64,000 bases of DNA from Syncephalis fuscata (GCA_025786725.1 JAHLTZ010000043.1:1-64000), one strand, 5' to 3'; counted from the stretch's first letter, positions 11,885 through 25,762 are shown. Notes: a model not told the origin generated them from the letters alone. Numbers and translations: made by a program.

Positions 11885-14800
11885 TAACTACGTAAACAAG
11901 ATCCTGGTACAGGTGATGATGAATTTGTGGTGCTAGGTGTGGCAGCAGTATTAGCCGCCGTTGGTGCTGCTCGATTATGAGCCATATGACTTTTGACCAA
12001 GTGTCCTGCAGCCAAAGCAGCACACAACGACAATTCACCCGCCATAACTGATGCACAAATAATACGCGCCAATTGACGAGCATTATCGCCAGGTAGTGTG
12101 GCATGAGCACCACGTACACCTAGCATATCAAGACAGGCTGCTTGAGCTGGTAGCTGTGTTCCACCACCAATAGTGCCCACTTCAATACACGGCATTGTAC
12201 ACGAAATATGAAGATCTTGTCCATCGTTGACCGCTTGCATTAAGGTGATGCACTGCGAGCTTTCAACGTTTTGTGCTGGATCTTGACCGGTGGCCAAATA
12301 GATCGCGGTAAGTATATTGGAGGCATGGGCATTAAAGCCGCCCACACTACCGGCCATCGCGCTACCAATAAGATTCTTTGACGTATTAGCTTGACAAGGT
12401 CGGCCACTGTTGTTTTAAGCACAGAACGCACAATATCCCCCGATATTGTACACTCAGCCAGTGTAGATTTGCCACGACCTTCGATCCAGTTAACAGCAGC
12501 CGGTTTCTTATCGCTGCATGTATTGCCGCTAATCGAAACAATCTGCATATCTGCATATCGTTCACCCAGTGTCGACAAAGCCTTCTCAACACCTTTAGAA
12601 ATCATATTCATGCCCATAGCATCGCCTGTAGTTGCCTTAAATCGAATAAAGGCCAATCTACCGGCCAACATCACCTTAATGCTGTGAAGACGAGCAAATC
12701 GACTGGTGGAGTTGAATGCATCGAAAGTACGGCAAATCCTTCACCGTTATCAATCCATAGCTTACACTCGGCTGCCTGGGTGATGATGAAAATTCAACCG
12801 CTGGACCACGCGTCATACCATCATTGACTACAACTGTTGTGGCGCTTTTACCACCAGCAGAAATAGCTTTACAGCCACGTGAAGTGGATGCAACAAGACA
12901 GCCTTCCGTCGTGGTCATTGGTATATGATAAAGCTTGCCATCAATACGAATAGGACCAGCTACGCCGATAGGAATAGGCGTGTAGCCAATAACATTCTCA
13001 CAACATTGACCAATAACACGGGCATAGTCATAATGTTGCATTGGTAGATTGCTATTTTCAAGCGTACCAGTAATAGATGCACGAGACGTAACAGCTCGAC
13101 GTATTTTGACAGCTCGTTCAAAATCACCCAAGCGTTTCTCAAGTGCATAGCCAGGCAATTTGTTTGATTGAACAAGCATAATCACTTCTTCGTCGGTAAG
13201 TTCAGATGGCGTTGATGCAAGCAATGCAAGGCATGCTTCTTCAGAACGATTATCATTTGTATCGCCTTGTTTATAAATAGGCGTCTCTGTTTTAGTTGTA
13301 ATGTTATTGATATTTGGTTGTACTACAGCTACTGTAGTCATTACTGTTGATGTAGTAGCAGTATTGTCAGTGCTACTAGCTTTAGATGCCGGTGCGGGTG
13401 TAGACTGTAATAAAGCCTTTTCTTTACTGATTACATCTTCAGTTGGACTGTCTGAAACAATGCTTGAATGAGGATGCTGTTCCTGTCGGCGACGGCCACG
13501 ACGACTATCTCCCGAGTAGAGATACCAGTTGGCCATAAGTGATACAAACAAACCAATAGTAAGTAGTTGTTCATAGGTAGCATTGCGGGCATGTCCACGT
13601 AATGGTCCGCCAAATGAATCAATAATAACTGTCATTAATGTTTCAGCAAAAGAGAACTCTTGATCAATACTGTTAAATATAATGAATTAATATTTGTGTA
13701 CACTAGTTCATCGCTTAAACTTACCGTTGAGCTTCAAATACAATTGGTGTCGTTAATTCAACCACCAAAGGACGTTGTTCATTGCTTTGACGGTAATCGG
13801 CCACCAATGCCATTAATGGTCCATGAATAATAGGATTTTCAGGACGTAGATGACCAGTTACTGCCATGACTACGTTGGATAGATCGATTTCTGCACCTGG
13901 TCGTGGTAAATGGCCGTGGAATGCACTGCAGATATTAAATATATGCATGCCCATAAAAGCAATCATCATAAACAGCTTACATCTAGCTACAACAACACTC
14001 TGTGTAGCATCTGAATTGGTCGATCCAGTAGTGCCGTTCTTTGCATTACGTTCTGATAAAAAGGGACGCAATACATTAAGACGGCGTGTTGTACCATCGA
14101 CAGATGGATGGCGTACATGGCCACTTAAACGGCGACGTGCACTTCTAGCCATAACTGACAATGCTGATGATCCACCGGCTGTAGTAGTAATAGTAGTAGT
14201 AGATGTGTTGGATGAATCGGCTGTATCTGTATCTTGAGCTGTATTACGTGCCTGTTCTCGTTCACGGCGTACCAGATTCAATTCACACTTAAGCGTCAAT
14301 ACCGCAGCAAACACCGTGAATTGAAGTAAACAGTCAAAGGTTAATGTGGCCGCCGATAATACACAGAACTCAGATAAGCCTGGTACACCGGATACAATAC
14401 CGAATACCAGTACGGATATTTCAAATAAGTAGTCGCGTAATACACGGGGCAGCACCTTGTTTAATCCATTAAAGACTTGACGTTCGGCCAATCGTTCCAA
14501 TGGCACGTTATCATCTAACGGCACAGGTGCTAAAATGACGGCTTTGGCTAAGGCATAAGGCTTTTCAAAGCCAACAATGACTACTAAGAATGGAATGGCT
14601 TCGCTGAAGAATAGTAAATCAATACTACAGCCAAGTAGGCCGGTCGTGCACAATGCCATAGAAAAGGCGGCAATGGAGCACATAATAGCGGCCACACCAA
14701 GCGTCCAACGAGATCCAATGCGACGCAGTTTGTAGAATAGCATACCAATGGTTACATGCAGTAATACATAGGCGGTCGATACAACAGTAAGTTCCAGTGT

Positions 14801-15871
14801 ACCAGCCTTGCTCAAACCAGCAATAATATTGTAAGCAATCTCCCATGATGCTTCCCAAGCACGAGTATAGATTGAATGAGAGTGGTGACCATTGGCAAAT
14901 GAATGGAAGCCACGTTTGACTCCTTCAATATTTCTATGCACAGATGTATCCATAGGCGTATCGATCACCATAGACATCCATCGTTGAAGTAAATCGTCTG
15001 TTTGGCTTGATACACGAGTTGAGTCGAGTACATAAGAAAGAATGGCCGCATCAGGTGGACGAATAGTTGCAGTCGATGGATTATGTGCTGCTCTAGTGTA
15101 GATATTGTCGTCATCATCGACGGCTGCCTCAAGTCGACTCATTAGACGGTGCCAGTATTGGTCGCGTAGTTCTTTAACATCACGTACGGCTCCTTTAACA
15201 CCAATGCAATAACTTGGTAAACGAAGACACAACGCAGTTACGTTACTTGCTGACGATTCAGGCTGACCAGTTGATTGGGCACTACGCATACAAATATCTT
15301 GTAAGCGCAGAACATTTAACGAGCTGTCTGCAGTATCGTTCATTGTGGGCGCCATATTAGCATTGGACGACGTGGATTTCCGTCTAATCGCTGTGGCCAA
15401 TTTCTCCTCGGCAATAGAACTCGCTAGCTGTGGTAAAGTGTCCTTTAATTCTTGTACCGCATCTCGTAATGCCGCAGCCGAAAAAGTCCATTGCTCAATA
15501 GAGGCAGATTTGCGCGATCTATGCACGGGCGCCATCATCACAAGTTGGTGCAAGCGTACGCGCAATTCCTCGTGCCCATCCTGTGACTTTGCCGTATTAG
15601 CATCGCTAGGATGACTGGCTGTTTCCTCGGTCCACGGCACAAAGCGATCGCTATCCTTTTCCAACCGCCAAGTACTAGCAACTACCGAACGTTTATCCGA
15701 CATCTGGATGGGTGTTGGTACGTGATGCCATAACGTGTACATAACGCAGGATATAACGACGGTACATAGAACGATGACTTCTACCGGTCGACAAACCGAT
15801 TGGATCGCCGCTTGCCGCAATCCTCTGGCCAGCTGGTGGCCAGCTTGTCGAGTCCAATCAAGTATCATCAT
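11884..15871 (-). CDS. HMG1: HMG-CoA reductase, ER-anchored, with frame breaks
   Basis: Reduces HMG-CoA to mevalonate, the rate-limiting step of sterol synthesis, in the ER membrane. The N-terminal exon (13722-15871) encodes a leader segment, a luminal loop and a cluster of membrane spans of sterol-sensing type (about 14280-14830). The catalytic part (13668-11884) shows [70 protein letters not shown] and the catalytic His in [10 protein letters not shown] single intron lies at 13669-13721. The longest open frame begins with GTG at 15916; the first ATG pair is at 15871 and is taken as the start. Three breaks near 12772, 12722 and 12386 each fit one missing base inside strictly conserved segments. 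The stop is at 11884-11886 just before a TAA-repeat tract. Confidence 0.93.
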
Positions 15872-17123
15872 AATAGAAGCGAATAAAAGGAAACGAATAG
15901 ACGGGAAAGGCCACACACACGCTAGTAAGAGGAATGGCGTTGAAATAGGACTATTATAGCCTATCGTTATTACTGGTCTATATTAAGAAAGGGTATCGGA
16001 AAAAAGAAATGGTTGTATATAGTCAGATATAGATACACAAAGAAACCGCAATATACAAGTTAGGCCTTCGCTTTTATCCACTTACCACCCTGCAGTGTGT
16101 GTGTGTGTGTGTGTGTGTGCACGTTTTATAGAAAGAGTAAGTGAAGTGAAGTGAAGTGAATATTTACACCAAAACACATGTATCGATTGATACAGTGTGA
16201 AGAAACTTTGTGAAACAACAAGAATAATAAAGTGGCAATAATAATAGCCAAAGTGTTGGTTTGATGTAATCAACACAACAGTAATAATGTTAAAAATAAA
16301 GAAGTAGCAGTAGTAACAGCAGAGGTGGTGTAAAAGTACGTGTGCAATTATCAACGCAATTTATATAGAAAATGAAGTCCGATAAGTAAACGGGTACTAT
16401 CTTGGGAATATGTAGAACAAAGACAAAGATAACCGTGTTATCTAACAACAGAAATTGCCTTCGTTCTATTTGGCTGTTGTAGTAATAATGGCAATTACTG
16501 CAACATGCACTGTATCATTTGAATGCCATAAAAGTCAATTAAAAAATAGTCCTTGATAAAACCAATGGGTCATCGCCATCCATAGCAAGAATGTTATTGC
16601 ATAAACATGCCATGTACACGCATGTTTCCTCAACCGCCCACCATTCTACATCTCTTTAGATGTAATGGGGTATTTACAAAAATGGATCAGTCGACAGCTG
16701 ACATGTTTTCACACGAATGGCCTGATGTATTTGTTCATGTATCGCCAAGATAAGAAATCGTCGGAATGGGGATAATGTAGTGTTACGCGATTTCATTGGT
16801 TCATTCTATATCACCTGTCGTCCATTCCAAGTTGAATGTTTATGGCCTAAATAAAGATGTTATTACGTTTAGTGTTGTTGCTACTGCTACTGCTAGTACT
16901 GCTATCGCGATTAGAATTACAGTGATTTGATAATATAATAATAGTATTAATAGTATTAATAGTATTAATAATAATAATAATGTCACTACGTATTGCAATT
17001 AATAAATATGGCAATGTACAGGAGATAACATCTTTATTGCGTCAAATCACGCCTTTGTTTCACAACAGTCTAATGCTGTTGTTATTGTTATTGTTAGAAT
17101 ATAAATGCGCACAGACAGCCATA
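15872..17123. other. Leader of HMG-CoA reductase and intergenic DNA
   Basis: No coding region is supported. The stretch holds a GT microsatellite at about 16096-16120, a GTGAA tandem near 16140-16160, and ATTAATAGT tandem units near 16930-16978. It separates the start of HMG-CoA reductase from the 3' end of CBP20, so promoter elements of the former should lie here; none is identifiable by eye. Confidence 0.5.
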
Positions 17124-18165
17124 TCACATCTCTTGCATTGCGGCATCCTCTTGGTCGTCGGCATCCTCTTCGCGGAATCGTGAGTTCTAATAGAGTTGTA
17201 AATAGATGTAAATAACATTGGCTATACTAATCTATTATACATTAACTAACTTACCTGTGATGAAGCTTCTGTATGTTCGGCAGGATTGGTCGCGTCGTTT
17301 GCAGCTGGTGCCGTGGCTGATGGTTCCATTGCAGTAGTTGCTGGTGTAGCTAAAACAGATGAATCGTTTATAATTGTATTAGTATTTTAAGACTTTGAAT
17401 TAAATTTAATTATAATCGTATTCTCTTACCATTGCCCGCTTGGGCCGCATTAGCTTGAGCCATGGCTGCTTCTTGGGCTTTAAGTGCCAATAATTGTTGT
17501 TGTTCAATGGCCGCCCTTCTTACTTCCTCCTGTGTCTTTAATTGGCCCCAGCCACCACGACCTGGATCAAATTCTTGACGATACTCATCGCGCACCTAAT
17601 ATATATATATTAATTTACAATAAGTGCTAGGTAAAATGAATGACAACTATTTTCTATAATTACCTGACCACCTGATTTACCACGTCCATACTGTCGGCCT
17701 TCACGAAAGCCCGGATCTAAATCAGTACGAACAACACGCTCATCAAGACGTGTTCCATTAACATACTTCATACAACTGACAGCATCATCGTGCGTGTAGT
17801 ATCTAACAAATTAAACATGATTATTATTACAATTAATACAACTGTCATATTTTCTTTTATCTTCATTACTTACTCGACAAAACAGAATCCACATGGTGTT
17901 TTGCGTATACGGTCAAGACCCATAATAATACGCTTAATCTCGCCGCACTTTGAGAATACTTCATAGATCTGCTCTTCAGTGGTGTAGAAACTAAGATTGC
18001 CTACATACAAAGTGCATGATCGATTTAAGAACGCGATCCACTCCTCTTGGGTTCCCTATAATAAACTAGTCAGCCATCTATGGCTTACGCCTACTTTGTC
18101 TCCTACTTTAAACTGATGATCCTTGTACGAGGAAGGTGTCGCCAAATGAGGACAATAGTGGCCAT
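17124..18165 (-). CDS. NCBP2: Nuclear cap-binding protein subunit 2 (CBP20), RRM
   Basis: Binds the 7-methylguanosine cap of nuclear RNA together with CBP80 and acts in splicing, 3' processing and export. The RRM shows RNP2 [20 protein letters not shown] and RNP1 [10 protein letters not shown], with [13 protein letters not shown] just before, and [32 protein letters not shown] and [16 protein letters not shown] after, all typical of CBP20 including the cap-stacking region. A Gln/Ala-rich tail and an acidic end ([15 protein letters not shown]) follow. Six exons are visible. The first exon carries ATG at 18165 (MATIV), but joins the conserved [10 protein letters not shown] segment only if one base is restored in the T run near 18145. 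The stop is at 17124-17126. Confidence 0.94.
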
Positions 18166-18446
18166 GACGGTAAGTCAACTGTGAATTCGTGGAGCAAAGG
18201 AAAGAATTATAAATAGTATGACTAAAGTTAAAACGAGAATGGTCGTTTTTATTTATTTCAATATAGTTGTTTACTAAAACACTTTTTTACCGCTATTCTA
18301 ATATCAATATATAAATCATTTACCATACTCTTTATCAGTAACTATGTACATTTATAAAGTTTATAGTGATATTGATCAAATAGTATAGTATAGAAATAAA
18401 TAGATAACTAGCATTGCTATCTTGTAATAAACGAGCAATATACAAT

Positions 18447-19282
18447 ATGAATTTCTTTAAATATTTACTACAGAACCGAATCTCTATACGTCAAAAAAGA
18501 TATGTCAATACAAAATCATTGAATTCTTTTTATGACTATCGTGTTGTAAAATCGACAAGTGTAAGTCGATCTGATAACATTCCAACACCGACTTGTGTCG
18601 GTATGTATTGTAATAATGCGTTTATACTGGCACAAAATGTAAGCTGTTCAAAGTAATAGCGGAATACAGTTTGTTAAAAGTATATATTTAATATTAAAGA
18701 TTAGCGTTAAGAATAGACAGTCTACTAGATTCACAATTCATGGTTTATGGCCGATGCAAAAGACAGTACATCAACATCAGGTAGAGACTTATCGGCAAAT
18801 ATAACTGTTATTCTTACTGTAACTGTTAACACTAGTTCAAGCTAAGTAATATCACTAAAATAATTTATGAAATAGACCCAGAGCTGCTATACAATATGTA
18901 CTATCATTGGCCATCGTTTAAATATGATTTCAATCATTTCTGGGAGCACGAGTGGTATAAACACGGCTCACATGCCATTCTGCCCAATCCTATTAACAAT
19001 AACGACTCAATAGCGTTTAATAATTACGCTGTTGTAGTCTATTTCCGTACTACACTTAATCTTTACCATTTACTGAATATTAACGCCATCATACGTAGTC
19101 ACAATATATCAGTAATGAGCAAAAATCGCTACAAAGATATTCAAGCAATAGCTCGCATAGTATGGAGAGGCAACGTAATATCATGCCATCGTTCCAGCAT
19201 TGCGTTTGAGATTCGTGTTAAGCTACGTATTTGTAACTGCCGGCAAATCGTTTTTATCGATCCATTACTAAATACATCATAG
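18447..19282 (+). CDS. Diverged RNase T2-family protein
   Basis: Three exons joined by GT-AG introns: 18447-18641, about 18702-18780 and about 18837-19282. The spliced protein has both T2 active-site boxes: RFTIHGLWP (box 1, His) and FWEHEWYKHG (box 2, His-Glu-Lys-His), with the usual IYEIDPELLYNMYYHWPS segment between. This predicts an RNA-cleaving enzyme via 2',3'-cyclic phosphates. It differs from the family: the Cys after KHG is replaced (KHGSHA), so a conserved disulfide is missing, the first region is short, and no clear signal peptide precedes it from the ATG at 18447. An upstream exon may be missing from this model. It lies between CBP20 and Opi1, far from the other two T2 genes here. 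Confidence 0.78.
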
Positions 19283-19880
19283 TGGCAGATTTAATCATTT
19301 AGCAAATCGTTACACCTTTATGCATTGTTATTATATAGTAATATTAAAGGCTTGTTAAATAGATATAATATATATTATTGGTTAAAACAAAAAAAGGAAT
19401 GATATTTATGCTTAGAGGGGAAAAAAGTGTTTCCAATAAAGCAGCGCCGTTAATCTAGCAACCGCTGCTATATGGAATAAAAACTTCATGCAAACGCCAA
19501 TTGAAACAAAAACGAAATAAAAATAATTGTCAAATGGATCGACAATGGTTGCCGTATCATCATCAAACAAAGCAACAACAACAGCAATAATAATACCAAC
19601 AACAGTATGGCCATAGTCATAACAAAAACAATGGTCTGCAGCTATGGCATAGCATTAGTAAAAACGCTCCATTTGCCATTACAGTTAGCTTTAACAATAG
19701 CTATCCATAAAACAATGCCTTAAAACGGCTGTAATGCAAAGGCTTATCGGTGAAGCTGATCACCAGAGCGTGTAGGATACAGTGTGTGTGTGTGTGTGTG
19801 GATAACAATATAAAATAATAGTCATATAGTGTCAATATTAGACGATAATTATCGGTATGGTATTGCACGATGAAACATGA
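19283..19880. other. Intergenic DNA between a T2-like gene and Opi1
   Basis: No coding region is supported. It includes an A-rich segment with CAA and CAG-like units near 19560-19605 and a GT microsatellite near 19782-19800. The two flanking genes converge here, so 3' UTRs probably occupy much of it. Confidence 0.5.
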
Positions 19881-21743
19881 TTAAAGTTCCATTGGTGCAG
19901 TATTGGTATTTGGCATGGCGTAGTTGTTATTCTGCACCTCCCCATAATATTCAGCGTTATAGGTAGTTGGGAAGCATAATTTGATTGATCAGCGACGGCT
20001 TGTAGACGAGAGGCAAGTATTTCTGGTGACAATTCTACAGAATGGCCATAAGCATCGCTATTGCCGGCTGGTGTATAGCCCATGCTACGTAGTCGGTCAA
20101 CAAGTGTTTCAGCACGGTCCTTAGTCTCTCCAAATACACCGGCAACACTCTTAAGCATCAATAGCGATTCGGTAGCTAAAGCAAGTACACGGTTAGCCGA
20201 GTCTACAGGCGTCAGTTGCGACTGAGATCCAGGCAACATCATGGAGGGTGGTGTAGTGGGTGTCAATAAAGGAGATTGGCACGGTGTAGAGACTACACTG
20301 CTCACAGTTGAAAGATCTGAGCTCAAAGACGCCCAACGGCTAGGAAGTCCAAGGATAAAGCTGCGCACAGTGCTTCGTGCCTCGCGTGGCAAACATGCAC
20401 CTGCATACTGTCCAATAACCTCCACTACCTTACGAAGCGTCTCGACTACTTCACGTTTAATAGTTGCCAATGGGCTGGTATCAGGATGTGCAACAGCATT
20501 CGATGGTGTAGCTTCGTTTCTATCGTCATTATTGGCGTTTGAATCCGTTATTGAAGCAATAAATGAACGAAGTAGATAGATTTGGTGCTCAATATGTCTT
20601 ACCGCGTACTATAAGATCAAATAAAACTAACGGTTAGATATACATATATTTGACTTCTACAGCATCTTACCGATAACCATTCAAGACAATACTTCAGACT
20701 ACGCATGCCTTCTTCGCTAAGTGCAGCTGCGCCGGCACCGGCAGCCGTACTAGCCTCTACTAGTAGTTTTTGCCACCGGCTTCGCTGTGGTGTCTTTCGG
20801 TAGCTACAACTGAATTGTTGCCGGTGGATGTCATTGCCATATCATTATCATTCTGTGCGTTGATATCATTATCTATATTAAGCAATTGTGTCAACAATTG
20901 TTATTCATTTCACATAGCTTGTTTCTATAGATATACCTACCATTCTGCGTGCTATTCGCTGTAATCGTCCTTTGTCGAAGACCACTATGGCCAGACTCAT
21001 CCATATAAACATTGGTGGCATGCATATCAACATCACGATTGCCTGTATTATTTCCTTGAAACTAAATACATAGCAATACCGATAATAAGCTAATCGTCAA
21101 GCTGTATATAGTAGCTATATCGCTATTCTTACCTTGTCAAGCTGCCGGCAAGCAAATTCATCTAATTGGCCTAATCTTGGTTCTAGCCGATTTAATACGG
21201 GCTGACTGATAGTTTTCACTGAAGATTCCATCATTTCTGCACCATACTATTAGTGAAAATTGCCATAATATAAATATTAAACCAATAGAGCAAATAGTGC
21301 ATATAAAAAGATAAAGTGCCATATTAGTAACAATACAGTAATACGGTCTCTACTAAATGTCATAAAACACAAATTACGCTTACCTTGACTACACGGGAGT
21401 TGGCCTTACTTTTGTCGTACAAGCGAATCGTCGATTTAACAAGTGGGATGTTTGCCATACGTGAAATAAAATCTTCACCACCTGCTGCTTGTTCATCCAT
21501 CACGGCCGCATTGCCACGACGTAGATTGCCCAATGCTGCGATAGCGGCCATCTCCTCTTCTGTTGCAGGATTATATATCGCTGAAGAAGCAGCCACAATA
21601 GGGGTGTCCAGCTCTGTATCCATACTATCTTCTACAACATCGCCCATAACGTCCTCAGGATGCACCTCTTCAGTACATAGCTCGGTGATGGACATACGAG
21701 AACGATAGGCAAACGCACTTTCACCAGATGCCGAAGTCTCCAT
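19881..21743 (-). CDS. OPI1: Opi1-family transcriptional repressor
   Basis: In yeast Opi1 is held at the ER by phosphatidic acid and represses phospholipid-synthesis genes when released. The first exon (21391-21743) starts METSASGESAFAYRSRMS and has the conserved segment ANIPLVKSTIRLYDKSKANS, continuing RVVKYGAEMMESSVKTISQP and VLNRLEPRLGQLDEFACRQL. Further exons give RSRWQKLLVEAS, ALSEEGMRSLKYCLEWLSYA and HIEHQIYLLRSF, all typical of the Opi1 domain. The C-terminal half is Ser/Thr-rich with EVVETLRKVVEVIGQYAG. Two breaks near 20796 and 19962 each fit one missing base; the second restores a tail that ends at 19881, which is the stop used here. At least five exons. Confidence 0.9.
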
Positions 21744-24700
21744 GGCTATAAGATCGATTGGTTTTAGATCAAAAGGCGATAGAGTCTCTAATAAAGTAAT
21801 ACAATAAAAGCAGCGTTATTGGTGTTGTTAGTTTACTGGATGAGTTTACACGTAGTATTGTGTGTTTGTGCTTTAAATTGTAGCTATCAGCGAATTCAAG
21901 CAAAATATATGAAATGGAAAACAAGAATCTAATCTACGCCGTGTACATTCAAAAGAAAATAACGATTGATCAGCAAAAGGGGTATTGGTAAGAGTGTAAG
22001 GCGTAAAACAGGCGATAAATAAAGGCTGTGCCTAGTACAAGTACAAACAATGAGCTGAAGATAGCTGGAAAACAATCAAAGCAGAAATAATTACAGACGA
22101 ACGGATATCGATAGCGCAGCAATACGCTTATCTAATAGCTGGTGTGCATGCGCAAAGATAAGCAAGAAACAGCAAGTATCGTGCGTGATTAGTTCAGCAG
22201 CACTAGTAGCAATAGCAGTATATTTAATAAAATGGACAGTTGATGGTCATAGCACCGTTTTTAAACCGGTGGTATTAATAAAAGTTTAATAAAGTGCCAG
22301 ATAGCCATGGATACCTGTATTACACTCGTTATCACATAATGCTACTTACCTCGACCAAAACTACAGTCCTGTTGAAAAGAAAAGTAAGAGTCGACGGTAT
22401 TCTGCAATTAACGTGGTGTTCAACTAATACTGCTAACAGAAATGGTTGCAAAAGTAGGGACGAAGGCACTGGACTAATGTAAAAGTTAAAGAAACGGCGA
22501 CAACAGATAGGAGGAAAGAATGGGAATGTTTGAGCTAGGAGGAAATACCTATTTAGACAGATTGGGGCAGGTCGATCAAGTAAAATTGACGATGTCACTG
22601 GGCAAACCGGAAGTGTTTGAATGAAATGGAACGCCGATGGCGCTGACATGTGATCTCGCGAGAGGTGTTGGCCAATCATGCGTAGAAGTGAGCGACTTCA
22701 TTTTCACGTGGAGATATGAAACAATGATAATAATGTTTACACGGCCTTGTTCGAAGAAGAAGAGGACTGGAGTACTGAAGAATAATGAAGGCCAGGGCAA
22801 GAATGATCGTCATTCAGCGTGTACATGGTTCGGTAATCTAATGTAAAAAGATATATATGTGTGTGTGCGTACCACCGAATACCTTATGACTATATGGCTG
22901 TTCTAGTCGATAGTTGTTGTTGTGATGGTCATGTCGGAGTTTAATCATCCATATGGCCCCAATACCGATGATGGCTGCATTTGTGGCAGTAAGCTAGTAT
23001 AATTTGGTTGTATCTATTTTTTGTAGTAAATTTGATATGTATGATATTGTGAATTTTACTGACGCCTTGCCTGTCATACAGAACCTGCGCTGCGATTTGC
23101 GAGATATTTTTAACATGCATGCATGTGACAGACATCAGCATCATAATATCATCATCGTCATTTATCAACTGATGCCTTATCATTCATGTAACGCTAATAT
23201 CCAAACGATATAGATTTGACGTCTCCTTTGCCCTATCAATCCAGGTCTTTATCTGGCCATTTGCAAGATTCTAAATAATAGAATTTTATTGGCTTATTAA
23301 TAAATAGCAAACATTGTACTACATGTACGATTTCTATCAAATGATGTCTGTGCTACAGTAAAAAGCGATAGATAATTCAATAGCTTGATCAATAAGCTTA
23401 TTTAAAACTATATTTAAACACAGTATAATCGATAGTACGTTAAAAATGGCAATAGTATAATTTATAACAACAACGCAATTTACTTTAATATGAATGCTAA
23501 TTAATAGATATTTTAATATAATCTTACCAAGTCCAAGCGAATGACTTGTGAATGATTATAGTATAACATTAAGCTTGTTTCAAAATATACTATAGTAACA
23601 CTTGATTATTTGTAAATACATTAATGTTATTATAAATCTGCATGCAATACTCTATATTTGATTTTTATTTATCATTTAATATTCTTATACATTATTTGGT
23701 TCATGCATCTGTCGCCATAATTAGCAAACCAACTTAAACTTAAACACTAGTAAATTAATGTCTTAGTGAGTTTAAATAATATGCTTGAATATAAACCAAA
23801 ACAATTCTAATGTAAATGAGAGTTACTTGGATTATGTGTTTTTTATAACGAACATGCTTATTATAACTATTAAATAAACCTTATTTATTTAATTATTCTG
23901 TGTAGTTTAAATTATCAGCGTTAATTTAAAATAAATTTGTAAATACTATACTAATAGTTATTCTTACTAAAACTAAGAGTAATTACATAGTACGTTGATT
24001 TCAGATGATCTTAGGTGAGTCATGTTTCATTGCGGAAGCTTTCGTCATCGCCGCGATATAAGCCAACTTTACCGCTCGCCCAAACCAAACACTACGCTTC
24101 TTATCCTCTCTTAATATCAGCTGTTTGTGAGCGCCATTAGATATATAGTAAACTAGACACTACATGAATTTGCAGCATGCATTCCAACATGCCGTATACG
24201 GTGTTAGACTGCACATAGCCAATTGGCCTTCTGAATAGTGAATAAGGTGTTTGCTATGTGTTTGTCTATTGTAATTGCACTGATAGTGTTTGGGTGTACG
24301 GACAACACAAAATCTTTACTTTAAAGTATTCTCCGTATTTAAATTGATTTGGATGTGGTGATAGAATTAGGTGTTGTTTTCTACAGCTTTTGCTAGCTGG
24401 AACCTGCATGAAAGTGCATAGGATTTATACAATACAACGTATACAAACTGCCCCATGATCATGCGGGGAAGAGTAGTGGTGGGTGCAGCTGGTTGAATAG
24501 TCTATGGATGTTATCAGTGTTGTTATATTTGGGGCAGTGTTATTGCAGTCGTGGCTATGCCCAATAGTTGTTCCGAATGCTTATTAGTGTGATTACTTAG
24601 CAAACATTATTGCGGCGGTTAATTTGCATGCTAGTTTACTTATTTCGTCTTTAGTTGATATAGATCCAAAAAATGTTAGATTCAGCAAGAACAAAACCAC

Positions 24701-25740
24701 AATGTGTCATCAGCCACTCTATTTGTATCACCATATCAGTATTAATTACATAAAGGTGGTTTTTTCTCGCAAACATTAGCATAATAAATTAGTTGAATTC
24801 TATACAACTACAATACGCTATGCATTTAATATTGATATTAATAATTTGTTTATTTATTGTATTATTTATTAACACTTAATATGATTTAAGGATCGAATGA
24901 CTAAATCTGATAACATTCGCGTAATTGAATTGCAATTTTTTTCTATTAAATGTGATGCTGAGTGGCGAGTGATATTAAAGTTTAAAATACTCATTGTTGT
25001 AAATTTATTATTCAAAATGCATATATCTTATATTCACCTATATTGTTATATTGAATACTATTATCTCTAAAAGCTGTTTGTTTATTGCCGACTGTTTTGC
25101 TATAAATGTTAAATCATTTCGATCATTTCACTCATTCAATCGTATACACATAGATTCGCCATTACTATTTACTTAATTTCTTTTGGCTATCCGTTTTGTT
25201 CTATATTATTTTATGCTTTATTAACCAAGCCTTGTTAATAAAAATTATTTTTTATTACTAGTTATATTATATGTATATTTTGATTTGCTCACTCAAATAT
25301 ACAAATAAATCATACTTTTATCGATAATAATATACGCTTTTTTAAATTTACATTATTTTTATTTTAATAAAAGCATAAAGAGAAAGCCTTATAGGCAATA
25401 TTTGTTGCTATTTATTTACCATTAGTTAACAGTACTTTTAATACATCAGGCCAAAAGTTATGAATACCGCTAGCATGTTTACTCATTTAGTTAATACATG
25501 TACAATATACAATAAATGGCAATTGCCAAAATGGCTATAACAGTTTTATCCTATTCTGTGAGCTGGATAAATTTTTTTTTAAAATATACTATAGAAACAC
25601 GCGAGACTACTTTGCATTATATCGTTTATGTTTACAGAATACATACCAGATTAAATAAACTGTAACAAGATTTGCTTGAGAATTTAAAGAAATAATGCAT
25701 ATTTAAAATGTAAAACAATAAATATATAACAGAGAAGAGT
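21744..25740. other. 4 kb gene-poor region
   Basis: Short open frames exist (for example near 22332-22679 and 23004-23213) but lack domains, homologous neighbours or intron signals and I assign no gene. The part next to Opi1 may be its leader. A patch near 24000-24660 is less AT-rich than its surroundings and holds a near-perfect palindrome at 24451-24468 (CCCCATGATCATGCGGGG with one unpaired base). Confidence 0.5.
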
Positions 25741-25762
25741 AAAGAAGGCAATCGATGGAGAG

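Noticed and set aside
13866-14237. Open frame antisense to HMG-CoA reductase
   Set aside because: It is a shadow of the conserved coding strand and has no features of its own.
15872-15916. GTG start for HMG-CoA reductase at 15916
   Set aside because: Nuclear genes rarely start with GTG; an ATG pair in the same frame is available at 15871.
22332-22679. Possible gene upstream of Opi1
   Set aside because: No start context, no domain, overlapping frames on both strands; composition is like the surrounding leader DNA.
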